Source of the DNA: Cytophagaceae bacterium | GTDB taxonomy: Bacteria > Bacteroidota > Bacteroidia > Cytophagales > Cytophagaceae | DNA: 64,000 nt | Assembly (NCBI GenBank): GCA_025454925.1 | Contig: JALONM010000009.1 | Location: 1-64,000 of the forward strand | Direction: 5' to 3' | Shown: one piece after another, positions 7,414 to 16,248 of the stretch | Position numbering within the stretch: the stretch's first letter is position 1 | How the letters are laid out: the number at the start of each line of letters is the position of its first letter | Notes under the pieces: generated by a model | Told to the model about the DNA's origin: nothing | Database searches by the model: none | What the model saw: only the letters and a program-made list of their open reading frames with translations | Position numbers and translations under genes: made by a program

Positions 7414-8808
7414 TTAGGCCTGATATATTTCAATATCTCCACGTTGCACTAATCTAGATTTTTTCAATTGAGATTGAACGATCGATTGACTGTCGGTTGT
7501 ATCGTAGCAGGCTATCAGAAAGCCTTTCAATTCTTCTATTGATAATATAGTTTGATCTTTAGAAAGGAAGCCATAACCAAGGAATTTCCCCTTCTCTACA
7601 TATGCAAAACCGTCTTCGTCAAGGGTCCTTCCTTTTGTTTTTATAACGTACGAACGCTCCGATCGACTACCAAGAAAGGCTTCTGAAAATCGCTGATTGT
7701 ATACCTCAGGAGTTTCACCACCATGGCATACCGGACAAAAATGTGTATGTACTTCCTCTTTTCCTTGTCCGCAGTACTGACCTTTAGCCAGTAAACTACA
7801 CAAACGTAAACAAAGGGAGTATTTATTGACCCGTAGCAACGCATGTGTGATTGCTTCCGTTTGATTGGCAAATGTGAGTACCGGCTTATCACGTTTACCA
7901 GCTTGTGCTATGGATAAGCGCAAGTAGCCGTTTTGATCTTCGTAGGTATATAAGCCAACATTAAGTTGGAAGGTTTTATTAGACTTGTTATAGCGGGGAT
8001 AATATTTTTTAATCGCTTCATTTTCCATCAACAGCGCAATAAACTCACTGCCTGCCAATTCATAACGTACGTCACAAATAGATTCATGAAAACGTTGTCG
8101 CTCTTTGGTGTGCGTATTTCCACTGAAATGTTCTGCGACACGATGTCTCAGATTTTGTGCTTTACCGACATACATGACCTTTCCCTTTTGGTCGTAAAAA
8201 AAATACACACCGGTTTCTTCTGGGATGGCATCAAGCAATTCCCTACTCACATGGGGCGGCAAGGTAGCTTCTTTGGAGCGAGGATTAAGCGCGTGCTGCA
8301 ACATGGCTTTCCCTTCATCAAGCCGTAAAAGTCGTTCAAATAAAACGGTAGTAGCAGTAGCATCACCAAAAGCCCGATGTCGATCCTGAACAACGATCCC
8401 CAGGGATTGACAAAGATTACCCAGACTATAGGATCTATGTCCTGGAAGCAGCTTGCGGCTAAGTCTCACCGTACACATTTTTTTTCTTTGGAAACGAATG
8501 CCCAACGCTTCGAATTCCTGCTTGACAAAACCGTAATCAAAATTCACATTATGCGCTACAAATACCGCATCTTTGGTTAATTCCTGGATGGTATCCGCTA
8601 CTTCAGCAAATACAGGGGCTGTCGCTACCATTTCATTGGTAATGCCGGTCAATAAAGTAATAGAAGGAGGAATGGAGCGCTCCGGATTGACCAAGGTAGA
8701 ATAACGATCCACTACTGAATTGCCGTCGTGCAAGAGAATGCAAATTTCAGTGATCTTGTGCCACTTGGCGCTTCCGCCGGTAGTTTCAATATCTATGATA
8801 GCGTACAT
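7414..8808 (-). CDS. DnaQ-like exonuclease fused to GIY-YIG nuclease domain
   Basis: A 464-residue two-domain nuclease. Residues 1-165 form a DEDD 3'-5' exonuclease like the DNA polymerase III epsilon subunit: ExoI motif IIDIETTG at 4-11, then VAHNVNFDYGF, and a HRAFGDATAT ExoIII segment. Residues near 195-280 form a UvrC/Cho-type GIY-YIG endonuclease domain (GVYFFYDQKGKVMYVGKA, with the Arg of LRHRV). The C-terminal part contains a Cys-His cluster (GQYCGQGKEEVHTHFCPVC). The same architecture is widespread in bacteria and is usually annotated as an exonuclease domain-containing or Cho-like repair protein. It is monocistronic and starts at ATG 8806-8808. The role is presumably DNA repair. Confidence 0.92.
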   Translation of the reverse strand: MYAIIDIETTGGSAKWHKITEICILLHDGNSVVDRYSTLVNPERSIPPSITLLTGITNEMVATAPVFAEVADTIQELTKDAVFVAHNVNFDYGFVKQEFEALGIRFQRKKMCTVRLSRKLLPGHRSYSLGNLCQSLGIVVQDRHRAFGDATATTVLFERLLRLDEGKAMLQHALNPRSKEATLPPHVSRELLDAIPEETGVYFFYDQKGKVMYVGKAQNLRHRVAEHFSGNTHTKERQRFHESICDVRYELAGSEFIALLMENEAIKKYYPRYNKSNKTFQLNVGLYTYEDQNGYLRLSIAQAGKRDKPVLTFANQTEAITHALLRVNKYSLCLRLCSLLAKGQYCGQGKEEVHTHFCPVCHGGETPEVYNQRFSEAFLGSRSERSYVIKTKGRTLDEDGFAYVEKGKFLGYGFLSKDQTILSIEELKGFLIACYDTTDSQSIVQSQLKKSRLVQRGDIEIYQA

Positions 8809-8882
8809 CTAATGATTCATTAGGTGACACCAGTGCTGCTAAAATAAAGCTACGCAAATATTCCTGTTTATAAAAATATTCT

Positions 8883-11318
8883 TTAAAACTCAATAATAAA
8901 TCCGATGGTGGGTACAGGAATCGGATCGTCATTTACCAGAAGCAACGGAATAGCATTTGAACCATCCGGATTTACTGGTTTACCATCAACGGTAGCAAAG
9001 TCCGTATTGGCTTCGTTACGTTGGAATGTATATTGTGGGTAAGCGGGATTTTTAAATACTAGTGCATTGGTAACATCAAGATACAAATCCATTGTCCATC
9101 TTTTAAAGTTCCATTTTTTATCAATTCTAAAATCAAACTGATTAAAACTACCCAGGCGCAACGAATTCAATTGGGTTACATCCAATATTCCAGTCCCTAG
9201 ACTGAGGTAATTTTGACGAGAAGCCAATTCATTAAACGGCGTATATGGGGCTCCTCCTGCAAAACGATATTTCAACCCTATTTCCCATCCGCGTTTAAAC
9301 TTGCGGCCTAACAAGCCGGATATCAAATGTCTGTTATCCCAGGCTGAAGGCAATAACTTCCCATCACTTCCACTAAATTCGCTTCTTACCCAGGTATAAG
9401 AAAAGACAGCAAAGATCGATTTTATCAACTTTTGCTGCACATAAAACTCTAGTCCATAAGCACGACCTTTCCCATTACTACGCACTTGTTCGTTTCCGAT
9501 GGCACCGAACTCTCCGCCTTGATTGGCTAAAGAAATACCATCGCGAACAGACACCGGATAGTTCCCATAATCTTTATAAAACCCTTCCAAGGTAAATCTC
9601 AAATCTTTCCGTGGCAAAAATTCTACTCCGGTAACATAGTGCGTAGCGCGAATGTACTTCATATTTTTATTTGAAAATTCACCCTCCGAATTTTTGAATC
9701 CTAAACTGGTATAAATCGGAAGCTTAAAATAATTTCCAACAGAAGCATTCCAAGTCCAGCTTTCTGTCAAAGGCAGCGTGAGAGACATTCTTGGAGAAAG
9801 AGTATTCAATGGATTCATACCTGCAGTGGTAAATGAATTCATATCGGAACGTAATCCTACGGTAACACCTAATTTACTATTGAATATAAAGCGCGAAACC
9901 TGAGCAAATGCACCATACCTCCATAAATTAAGATTGGTCGAATAGGCTAATTGAACTGCCGGTTGTATCTGATTTCCCAACGTATCAAAAAGTTCTTTTC
10001 TGATTTTCGAATTGATTGCATTATCAAACTGTACCAACTGTGCAACGGCACCAGCAGAATAACGCCAGCCATTTTTATTTTTATTCAATTCCCACCGCAA
10101 TTTATTTTCGGTTTCGTTGGAACGAATTTTGAGCAAGCGAAATGCTTCGTTATCTTCTTGTTTGCCTTCAAAACGATCGACGGAGTTATCAAAAGCATTT
10201 CTACTCACAGACAATCTCCAATTTCCATTCGGAATGCTTCGTTTGATACTTATCCCGCCAGTATAATTCCATTGATTAATGCTGGGCTGAGATCGTAAAA
10301 TATATTCTTTATCAGCACTGGCCTCCCGGGGCACTGCAAAACTAAATTCATCGATGGCTCCGAGGCCAATAAAAGAAATACTCATTTTTTTATTAATCTT
10401 ATGAGTGACCTTCACTTGAAAGTCCCAATAATTAGGGCGAATAGGAAGATCGATGGCAGAAAATAAAAATTGCAAATACGATCTACGAACTGAAGATAAA
10501 AAAGTAGTACGTTTGCTCAAAGGGCCTTCAACAGTAGTAGCAAGCTCTGTAGAGGAAAGACGCACGTTGCCCGATATGCGCTCAGGATTTCCATCGCGTT
10601 GTTTAAATTGAAAGACCGAAGCAAGAGCATTGTCATATTTAGCATCGAAAGCTGATGAACTTAATTTAACATCTTCAATAAAAGAGACGTTCAACAAGCC
10701 AACCGGACCGCCTGCGGAACCTTGTGTCTGGAAATGATTTAATACAGGAATTTCTATACCATCCAGGTAATACACATTTTCGTTGGGAGCACCGCCGCGT
10801 ATAATGATATCATTCCTAAAACCACCGACACCGGAAGTTCCCGCCACACCAGGCAACACCTGCACTACTCTGGATATATCAAAGTTACCACCCGGATTCG
10901 AACGAATTTCCTCGGTGGTTAAACTTTGAACGGAAAGTGGAGTAATGACATCTCCGACCGCAGCTGTTTTAATTTTTTTAGATTTTACAACCACTTCTTT
11001 CAACATGGTGGCAGCCTCTTCTAATTCAAAATTGAGGATAGAAGCATTTCCACTCGTGACATTTATATTAAAAAGCGTTTGAGCTTTATAAGCAGAATCG
11101 GAAGCTTTGACATTGTAACTTCCAACGGGGACTTTTAATTTAAATGAGCCGGAAGAATCAGTATAGGTAAGAATGCTTGTATTTTCGACTTCCACTTTTA
11201 TTGCTCTCAGGGCGATACCGGTAAACTTATCCTTTACTGTCCCTAAAATGGTCCCCTCGTTTTGAGCCTGAATCGCAACACTTGAACAAATAAATAGAGT
11301 TAAAATCAATATCCTCAT
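8883..11318 (-). CDS. TonB-dependent outer-membrane receptor
   Basis: An outer-membrane transporter of about 811 residues. A signal peptide (ILILTLFICSSVAIQAQ) follows the ATG at 11316-11318; a TTG further upstream would add nine residues in front of the signal and is less likely. Next comes a CarboxypepD_reg-like domain (GTILGTVKDKFTGIALRAIKV onward), then the plug domain (VITPLSVQSLTTEEIR, VVQVLPGVAGTSGVGGFRNDIIIRGG) and a 22-strand barrel ending in FIIEF. The barrel has no SusD partner next to it, so it is not a typical Sus pair. No cobalamin or other riboswitch is visible upstream, and the substrate cannot be named. It lies 90 bases downstream of the muramidase module on the same strand. 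Confidence 0.92.
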   Translation of the reverse strand: MRILILTLFICSSVAIQAQNEGTILGTVKDKFTGIALRAIKVEVENTSILTYTDSSGSFKLKVPVGSYNVKASDSAYKAQTLFNINVTSGNASILNFELEEAATMLKEVVVKSKKIKTAAVGDVITPLSVQSLTTEEIRSNPGGNFDISRVVQVLPGVAGTSGVGGFRNDIIIRGGAPNENVYYLDGIEIPVLNHFQTQGSAGGPVGLLNVSFIEDVKLSSSAFDAKYDNALASVFQFKQRDGNPERISGNVRLSSTELATTVEGPLSKRTTFLSSVRRSYLQFLFSAIDLPIRPNYWDFQVKVTHKINKKMSISFIGLGAIDEFSFAVPREASADKEYILRSQPSINQWNYTGGISIKRSIPNGNWRLSVSRNAFDNSVDRFEGKQEDNEAFRLLKIRSNETENKLRWELNKNKNGWRYSAGAVAQLVQFDNAINSKIRKELFDTLGNQIQPAVQLAYSTNLNLWRYGAFAQVSRFIFNSKLGVTVGLRSDMNSFTTAGMNPLNTLSPRMSLTLPLTESWTWNASVGNYFKLPIYTSLGFKNSEGEFSNKNMKYIRATHYVTGVEFLPRKDLRFTLEGFYKDYGNYPVSVRDGISLANQGGEFGAIGNEQVRSNGKGRAYGLEFYVQQKLIKSIFAVFSYTWVRSEFSGSDGKLLPSAWDNRHLISGLLGRKFKRGWEIGLKYRFAGGAPYTPFNELASRQNYLSLGTGILDVTQLNSLRLGSFNQFDFRIDKKWNFKRWTMDLYLDVTNALVFKNPAYPQYTFQRNEANTDFATVDGKPVNPDGSNAIPLLLVNDDPIPVPTIGFIIEF

Positions 11319-11408
11319 ATTGGCTGTTTTTTTGATTGTAAACAACCAAGCGGGGCCAAGGTTTAAACACAGTCACCTTTTACCTAAAAAAAAATAAGGT
11401 ATTCTTCT

Positions 11409-11543
11409 TTAATTTTGTGGGGCCTGATGTCCAGTCTTGGCACCATTCGACCCATTTCCGGAATTGCCTGAAGTCAATTTTTTATACAACCAATATGCGC
11501 CCCAGAATAATAATCCGATAACCAGAATTCTAACGATTGCCAT
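11409..11543 (-). CDS. Small single-pass membrane protein
   Basis: A 44-residue open frame from ATG 11541-11543 to TAA 11409-11411. It encodes one hydrophobic segment (about residues 3-20, IVRILVIGLLFWGAYWLY), then a Lys-Lys stop-transfer signal and a Gly/Asn/Ser-rich hydrophilic tail (KLTSGNSGNGSNGAKTGHQ). It starts 12 bases after the muramidase stop, in the same direction as three preceding membrane or envelope genes, and so looks like the last gene of that operon. Its size and topology resemble small holin- or spanin-accessory proteins, but I recognise no family. Confidence 0.6.
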   Translation of the reverse strand: MAIVRILVIGLLFWGAYWLYKKLTSGNSGNGSNGAKTGHQAPQN

Positions 11544-11555
11544 ATTAATACTGAA

Positions 11556-13289
11556 TTATGCGATTGTTAAGGTAAAAGTGTCGGGTAATATTTTAAGCAT
11601 TTTCTGCAAGGTCTCTTTGCTGTTGGAGATATCCAACACTCCGTCTCCATTCAAATCGATATGCTTAAAGCCAACAAGAATACAACCCCGAATATCGGAA
11701 TAGAAATTCCCGGAGTGAATCAAAATCCAGTTTCTACCAGGAACATCCTGGACATGAAAATGATATTGAAAACTTTCACTGTATCGTTTGGCGACCTTGT
11801 AGGTGCCCGGTGGTATGCAACTAATGTTGCGTTCATTATTTTTCCAAGGAAGCTCCAATGTTTTACATGTAAATACCGTACGATCTGCATTCTTTACTTC
11901 CAGCGTGCCTAAGGTTTCTACATCATTCCTTTCGGTACGGAGTATTTTCACCTGAATGGCTGGCTCTAATTTTTTTAATTGCTTGGCATATGCCTCTTCC
12001 AATTTAATATGATATTGGTTAGCCTCGTACCCAGGCCCATTGTACCTTCGAGCAAAATCACGCCATTGGTAAGCCTTGAGGTAGCCAAGTAAATTTTGAC
12101 TTTTGATAAACGCGATGAAAGCATTCAACTGTTCCTTTTCAGAAAGTTCGTGTGCTTTAACGAAATCCTCGATGGAAGTAAAACCGGCCGCTTTAAAATT
12201 TTCACCCAGAATTTGAAATAATCCCCAGGAGGCTGCTTGCCACGCTGTCTCTTTGTCAATCAACATTGCCTTCTCCATGCGCGCATACTCACCGGACTGG
12301 GTTCCGGAATAATACTTCTTCGTCCATTTCATATAGACAATATCGGGATGCTGCAAGGCATAAGGTGCGGGATCGATACCTTTATTTTTTAGCAATCTAT
12401 AAAACACATGTCCTTCAAACAGAATAATCGGGCGCCCATCAGCGCCAAAGCCTTTTCCGGAAGACTCCACAGACAACACCGTGTAAATCAAAGCGGGCTC
12501 CAATGAATTTTGAGTGGCGCATTCCTGCACATCTTCCCGGGAGATTCGTTTATTGGAAAGTTGAAGCGATGATTTCTTATCTACCAAACGACTACCGGTA
12601 GAAACTGGCTTGGAAATGGAAGTGGGAGCCTGAGATTGCGGAACATCTTCTTTCACAACATCTGATGGAATTTGTTTTGAAGGCGCTGGCTCAGTAGGCG
12701 TCTCAGGAGCGTCTTCGTCATCCTTGGAAGTAGGTTTTAAATACTTCAGAGACTGACTTCCAAAGTAGAATGCTATCATCATGAGGAATGCTGTTTTAAA
12801 GTACTCCAAATAAGCCTGATTCGCGGAAAAGGTTTTTATTGCCTCTGGATCAAAACTAACAAACAACATTGATATACCTGCCACTAATACCGTAATAGCA
12901 ATCGTTGCTCGTACAGTTCCGGGAGGCAATCCAAAAGTCTCATCCTTATATGGATTTTCTACCGGATGATTTAAATGTAATGAAGGGGGTTCAATATCCA
13001 TCGCCTTTAATTGCATGGCTTCTTCCTGATGCTTTTTTATCTTTTCCCAATCTTCATTCGTCATTCCGAAATTAACATTGTAGAAATAAATTGCCCATGC
13101 ATAAAAACCTAACATGAGACCTAGCCAAGCCAATAAAATAATTGCTGCTACTTTTACATAAATACTTCCGTTGAGCTTCCCGAAAAAAATTTCAGAATTG
13201 AGAAATAAAATCCCCAACTCAATGAATGCAATAATCAATACCAAAAGTCCATTGAGAATATACTTCTGGTGTTTCGCTGTTAATTTCAT
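11556..13289 (-). CDS. Membrane-anchored N-acetylmuramidase with DUF5675-like tail
   Basis: A 577-residue fusion. Residues 1-185 hold about four membrane segments (near 10-30, 43-68, 128-147 and 162-180), with a cytoplasmic-looking charged stretch between. Residues 185-240 are a Pro/Ser/Thr-rich linker. Residues about 240-425 form an N-acetylmuramidase (DUF3380) domain with VLSVESSGKGF and WGLFQILGENF, typical of phage endolysins. Residues about 435-577 resemble DUF5675 (TLGTLEV, CIPPGTYKV, ILIHSGNF, GCILVG). Peptidoglycan cleavage is the likely activity. The membrane anchor is unusual for a phage lysozyme and suggests a domesticated or controlled envelope enzyme. It sits five bases after a coiled-coil membrane protein gene and 12 before a tiny membrane protein gene. 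It starts at ATG 13287-13289. Confidence 0.87.
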   Translation of the reverse strand: MKLTAKHQKYILNGLLVLIIAFIELGILFLNSEIFFGKLNGSIYVKVAAIILLAWLGLMLGFYAWAIYFYNVNFGMTNEDWEKIKKHQEEAMQLKAMDIEPPSLHLNHPVENPYKDETFGLPPGTVRATIAITVLVAGISMLFVSFDPEAIKTFSANQAYLEYFKTAFLMMIAFYFGSQSLKYLKPTSKDDEDAPETPTEPAPSKQIPSDVVKEDVPQSQAPTSISKPVSTGSRLVDKKSSLQLSNKRISREDVQECATQNSLEPALIYTVLSVESSGKGFGADGRPIILFEGHVFYRLLKNKGIDPAPYALQHPDIVYMKWTKKYYSGTQSGEYARMEKAMLIDKETAWQAASWGLFQILGENFKAAGFTSIEDFVKAHELSEKEQLNAFIAFIKSQNLLGYLKAYQWRDFARRYNGPGYEANQYHIKLEEAYAKQLKKLEPAIQVKILRTERNDVETLGTLEVKNADRTVFTCKTLELPWKNNERNISCIPPGTYKVAKRYSESFQYHFHVQDVPGRNWILIHSGNFYSDIRGCILVGFKHIDLNGDGVLDISNSKETLQKMLKILPDTFTLTIA

Positions 13290-13294
13290 ATCCT

Positions 13295-13777
13295 TTATTT
13301 CAATAAAAGTAATATAGCCAGTACTCCACTCAATACACCACCTCCAATTGCCAGACGTCGATTGCGTTTAGCAAGCTTTAAGCAACGATCTGTATTTTCG
13401 GTTGCGCGATCTACCAGGGCTTTCATCTCCACTAATTGTTTATCTTTTTCGGAAATGTAAAGCTGCAAGGAATCTACGTGTTGTTTATGCCTATTTGAAA
13501 GTTCCTGCATAGACGTGGCTTGCTGTTTATACAGATCAATCTCTCTTTTCAAACTATTCTGAACCTCTTGTTGTCGAAATTTTTCTGTACTGAGACGAAG
13601 TCGATGTTGTTTGGTGATAAGAAATACCGTATCGCAAGTAATGACCGGCATGGGACGAGCACTTACCAATCTGAAGAAAGTAGAATCGTTCTGACATTGA
13701 TCGAAGGTAGGTGCAGACTGAGCATATGCGGCAACTGAAGCCAAACTTAGTAGCAGTGAAAGTAAAAAATGCTTCAT
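13295..13777 (-). CDS. Signal-peptide, coiled-coil, C-terminally anchored protein
   Basis: About 160 residues. The start at ATG 13775-13777 begins directly with a signal peptide (HFLLSLLLSLASVAAYAQ); a longer frame upstream overlaps the preceding gene and is unlikely. The middle is a helical coiled coil (RQQEVQNSLKREIDLYKQQ, then KQHVDSLQLYISEKDKQL). The C-terminus is one membrane segment (AIGGGVLSGVLAILLLLK) preceded by a basic patch. This i-spanin-like topology (periplasmic coiled coil with an anchor) recalls phage lysis accessory proteins, but no family is recognised. It is separated from its neighbours by one and five bases, so it is surely co-transcribed with the muramidase. Confidence 0.75.
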   Translation of the reverse strand: MKHFLLSLLLSLASVAAYAQSAPTFDQCQNDSTFFRLVSARPMPVITCDTVFLITKQHRLRLSTEKFRQQEVQNSLKREIDLYKQQATSMQELSNRHKQHVDSLQLYISEKDKQLVEMKALVDRATENTDRCLKLAKRNRRLAIGGGVLSGVLAILLLLK

Positions 13778-13778
13778 A

Positions 13779-14243
13779 TTAATTAATATCCAGAGTATGG
13801 TCATCCGCATCGGACTGGATGCGTTTTTTGTCAGCATCGGAAAGGGAATTGTAATAATCTTCCCATTTCATTTTTTCGAGTTGTTTTCTTTTTTCTTCTT
13901 CCAGTAAAATCTCCATGCGTTTTACCTCTATTTTCTGATTGAGCAATTCGATATCCTTTTCGTACAGCTGCTTTTCAGCCTCCATTCGTTTGTTGGTTAC
14001 ATCAATTTGATCTTGCAATTGCTTAATCTGATTCTTTATGGATTCATTTTCGGATTCAACACTTTTGATAGATGAACCGCCCGTAAACTTCGACCAAAGT
14101 CGTTTAAAAAACGCTGTTAATGTACCAAACAAACCGACCACCCATAACCAGGCATTCTGGATCCATTCCGGATGCCAGTGCAAAATAGCCAGCAAAAGAA
14201 CAGCTGCTATGACAAGAAGGACAATAAGAACGGTATGCTTCAT
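13779..14243 (-). CDS. Membrane protein with long charged coiled coil
   Basis: A 154-residue protein. The N-terminal hydrophobic segment (TVLIVLLVIAAVLLLAILHW) is followed by a second (AWLWVVGLFGTLTAFF), a basic patch and a strongly charged coiled coil from about residue 60 to 140 rich in Glu, Lys and Gln. No enzymatic motif is visible. It is the first gene of the four-gene envelope module, ending one base before the next start. It starts at ATG 14241-14243. It may scaffold the membrane-bound muramidase; that is inference from operon structure only. Confidence 0.75.
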   Translation of the reverse strand: MKHTVLIVLLVIAAVLLLAILHWHPEWIQNAWLWVVGLFGTLTAFFKRLWSKFTGGSSIKSVESENESIKNQIKQLQDQIDVTNKRMEAEKQLYEKDIELLNQKIEVKRMEILLEEEKRKQLEKMKWEDYYNSLSDADKKRIQSDADDHTLDIN

Positions 14244-14371
14244 TAAAAAAATACTAAAAATAAAAGTAAAGGTTTATACCCGTTGTACGTGATGGGCTAC
14301 AAAAAGGTATGAGCAAACTAAATAATTCTTTAAATTGCCTACCCAAGTGAAACAAAACTAAATCGAATCCG

Positions 14372-16240
14372 TTGAGAGCTTATTTTGTATTTTTACTAAA
14401 ACTTTGGATATTCTGGTTTGTTATTTTTCATCTTAACAGAATTTTGTTTTATGCTTCCGTCTGGCATCTTTTGAATGATGCTCCTATGGAATGGGTAATA
14501 TCGAGTTTTTATTATTCATTCCGGCTTGATTTATCCACTGCTGGATATTTTACAGTCGGATCCTTGATATTAACAAGCATATACCTGGTGTATCCCAACC
14601 TCAAACTTTTAAAAGCTGAGAAATACGCAACATGGTTTATTCTACTAATTTTTCAAATGATTGTACTGGGTGAATGCGGACTATACCGGGAATGGAAAGC
14701 TAAGTTGAATATTCAGGCACTCTCCCACTTTATTAATCCTGCCGAGGTGTTCAGAACGGCTTCAGGCCCATTAACTGTTTTCTTTTTGAGTGGTACCATA
14801 TTCACTGTATTCTTCTTTGGGTGGGCATATTCACGTTGGTTTTCTGCGGAAAAAACCTTTAAAAATATCTCCATTCAAATTTCATGGAAAAAATCGATTC
14901 CCACGTTCCTGATACTCGCAGCAGCATGGGTAATCAGTATACGAGGTGGCCTGCAGCAAATCCCTATCCAGAACAGTGATCCCTATTTCTGCTCCAATCA
15001 ACTCGTGAATGACGCAGCCGTAAACCCTTTTTGGAACCTAGCTTTCGAAGCGGTCTACTTTGCATACAATGAAAAAGTTAATCCTTATCAGTTTTATTCT
15101 AATGACGAATTAAAAACAATATATGAGGACCTTTATCAAATAGAGAAAGACACAAGTGTTTCAATTCTAAAAATAAAGAAACCTAATTTGGTGTTTTTAA
15201 TTCTGGAAAGTTGGAGTGCAAATTGCGTGAAAGCTTACGGTGGAGACGACTATGCACCATTTCTTGATAGTTTAAGTCATACGGGAATACGATTTACCAA
15301 TTTCTACCCGGCAGGATATGTTTCTGACCAAGGGATTTCGGCCTTGCTTAGCGGCTGTGCTGCGGCTCCCAGAGTAGCTTTGATCAATCAAAATTCCAAA
15401 CTTAAGGGAATTCCATGCATCAATCAGGATTTAAAAAAATCAGGTTACAGCAGCGGATTCGTTTTTGGAGGTGACCTCAATTATGGCAATCTAAGAAGCT
15501 ACTTATTTAACAAAGGATGGGAGCGTGTTGTAGAGGAAAAAGACTTATCCAACGCCGAGCAACAAGGATCCCTAGGCATTCACGATGGGTACATGGCTCA
15601 AGTTTTTTTAAAAGAACTTAACATTGCCAAGGCTCCATTTGTGTATTCGTGGTTTACTGTAAGTACTCACATTCCTTATGATTTCCCTGGAGAAAAGAAA
15701 AACTTAACTGAGCTGGAGAATAATTACACCAATGCTATCCAATATTCCGATAATGCCCTTCGCTCATTCTTTGATCAGGCTAAACGCCAAGGCTGGTACG
15801 ACTCTACGTTGTTTATCATTTGTGCAGACCATAGCCATGGCTCACACAAAGACCACAATCCTTGTACTCCGGAATACAACCAGATTCCATTTTGTTTGTT
15901 TGGGGAAGTAATCAAAGAAGAATTCCGTGACAAAGAAATAAAAGATCCTTTTTCACAATTAGATATCCCTTACACGCTGCTAAAACAACTAGGACTTCAT
16001 AAGGAAGCCAAATCATATGTTTGGAGTAAGGATATCTTCAATCCTTACTCCAAAAAATTTGCTCTATTTTGCACATTTAACACGGTAGGCTGGATGGAAA
16101 ATCAAAGTTACCTAACGTATAATTTTTCAAACAATAACTGTCCTATTGCCGACGTAAAAGATTCTGCTGAATATTACCAAATGAAGAAACATATGTTTGG
16201 ATTACAACAAATCACCTTTGAGGATTATTTGCGCCGGTAG
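14372..16240 (+). CDS. LtaS-like membrane sulfatase-fold enzyme
   Basis: A 622-residue protein: about five N-terminal membrane segments (residues 1-200) and an extracytoplasmic alkaline-phosphatase/sulfatase-like domain (about 265-600). The metal-site entry is NLVFLILESW near 270-280, the putative nucleophile region is YVSDQGISALLSG near 318-330, and the late metal motif is CADHSHGSHKDH near 485-497. LtaS-type enzymes move phosphoglycerol or phosphoethanolamine groups onto envelope polymers. The Bacteroidota relatives usually read T-D in the nucleophile motif, and here it is S-D, so Ser may serve instead. No ATG exists between the upstream in-frame stop (14348) and the first membrane helix, so TTG 14372 is the likely start. 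It converges with the GH88 gene, with eight bases between. Confidence 0.85.
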   Translation: MRAYFVFLLKLWIFWFVIFHLNRILFYASVWHLLNDAPMEWVISSFYYSFRLDLSTAGYFTVGSLILTSIYLVYPNLKLLKAEKYATWFILLIFQMIVLGECGLYREWKAKLNIQALSHFINPAEVFRTASGPLTVFFLSGTIFTVFFFGWAYSRWFSAEKTFKNISIQISWKKSIPTFLILAAAWVISIRGGLQQIPIQNSDPYFCSNQLVNDAAVNPFWNLAFEAVYFAYNEKVNPYQFYSNDELKTIYEDLYQIEKDTSVSILKIKKPNLVFLILESWSANCVKAYGGDDYAPFLDSLSHTGIRFTNFYPAGYVSDQGISALLSGCAAAPRVALINQNSKLKGIPCINQDLKKSGYSSGFVFGGDLNYGNLRSYLFNKGWERVVEEKDLSNAEQQGSLGIHDGYMAQVFLKELNIAKAPFVYSWFTVSTHIPYDFPGEKKNLTELENNYTNAIQYSDNALRSFFDQAKRQGWYDSTLFIICADHSHGSHKDHNPCTPEYNQIPFCLFGEVIKEEFRDKEIKDPFSQLDIPYTLLKQLGLHKEAKSYVWSKDIFNPYSKKFALFCTFNTVGWMENQSYLTYNFSNNNCPIADVKDSAEYYQMKKHMFGLQQITFEDYLRR

Positions 16241-16248
16241 CATATATT

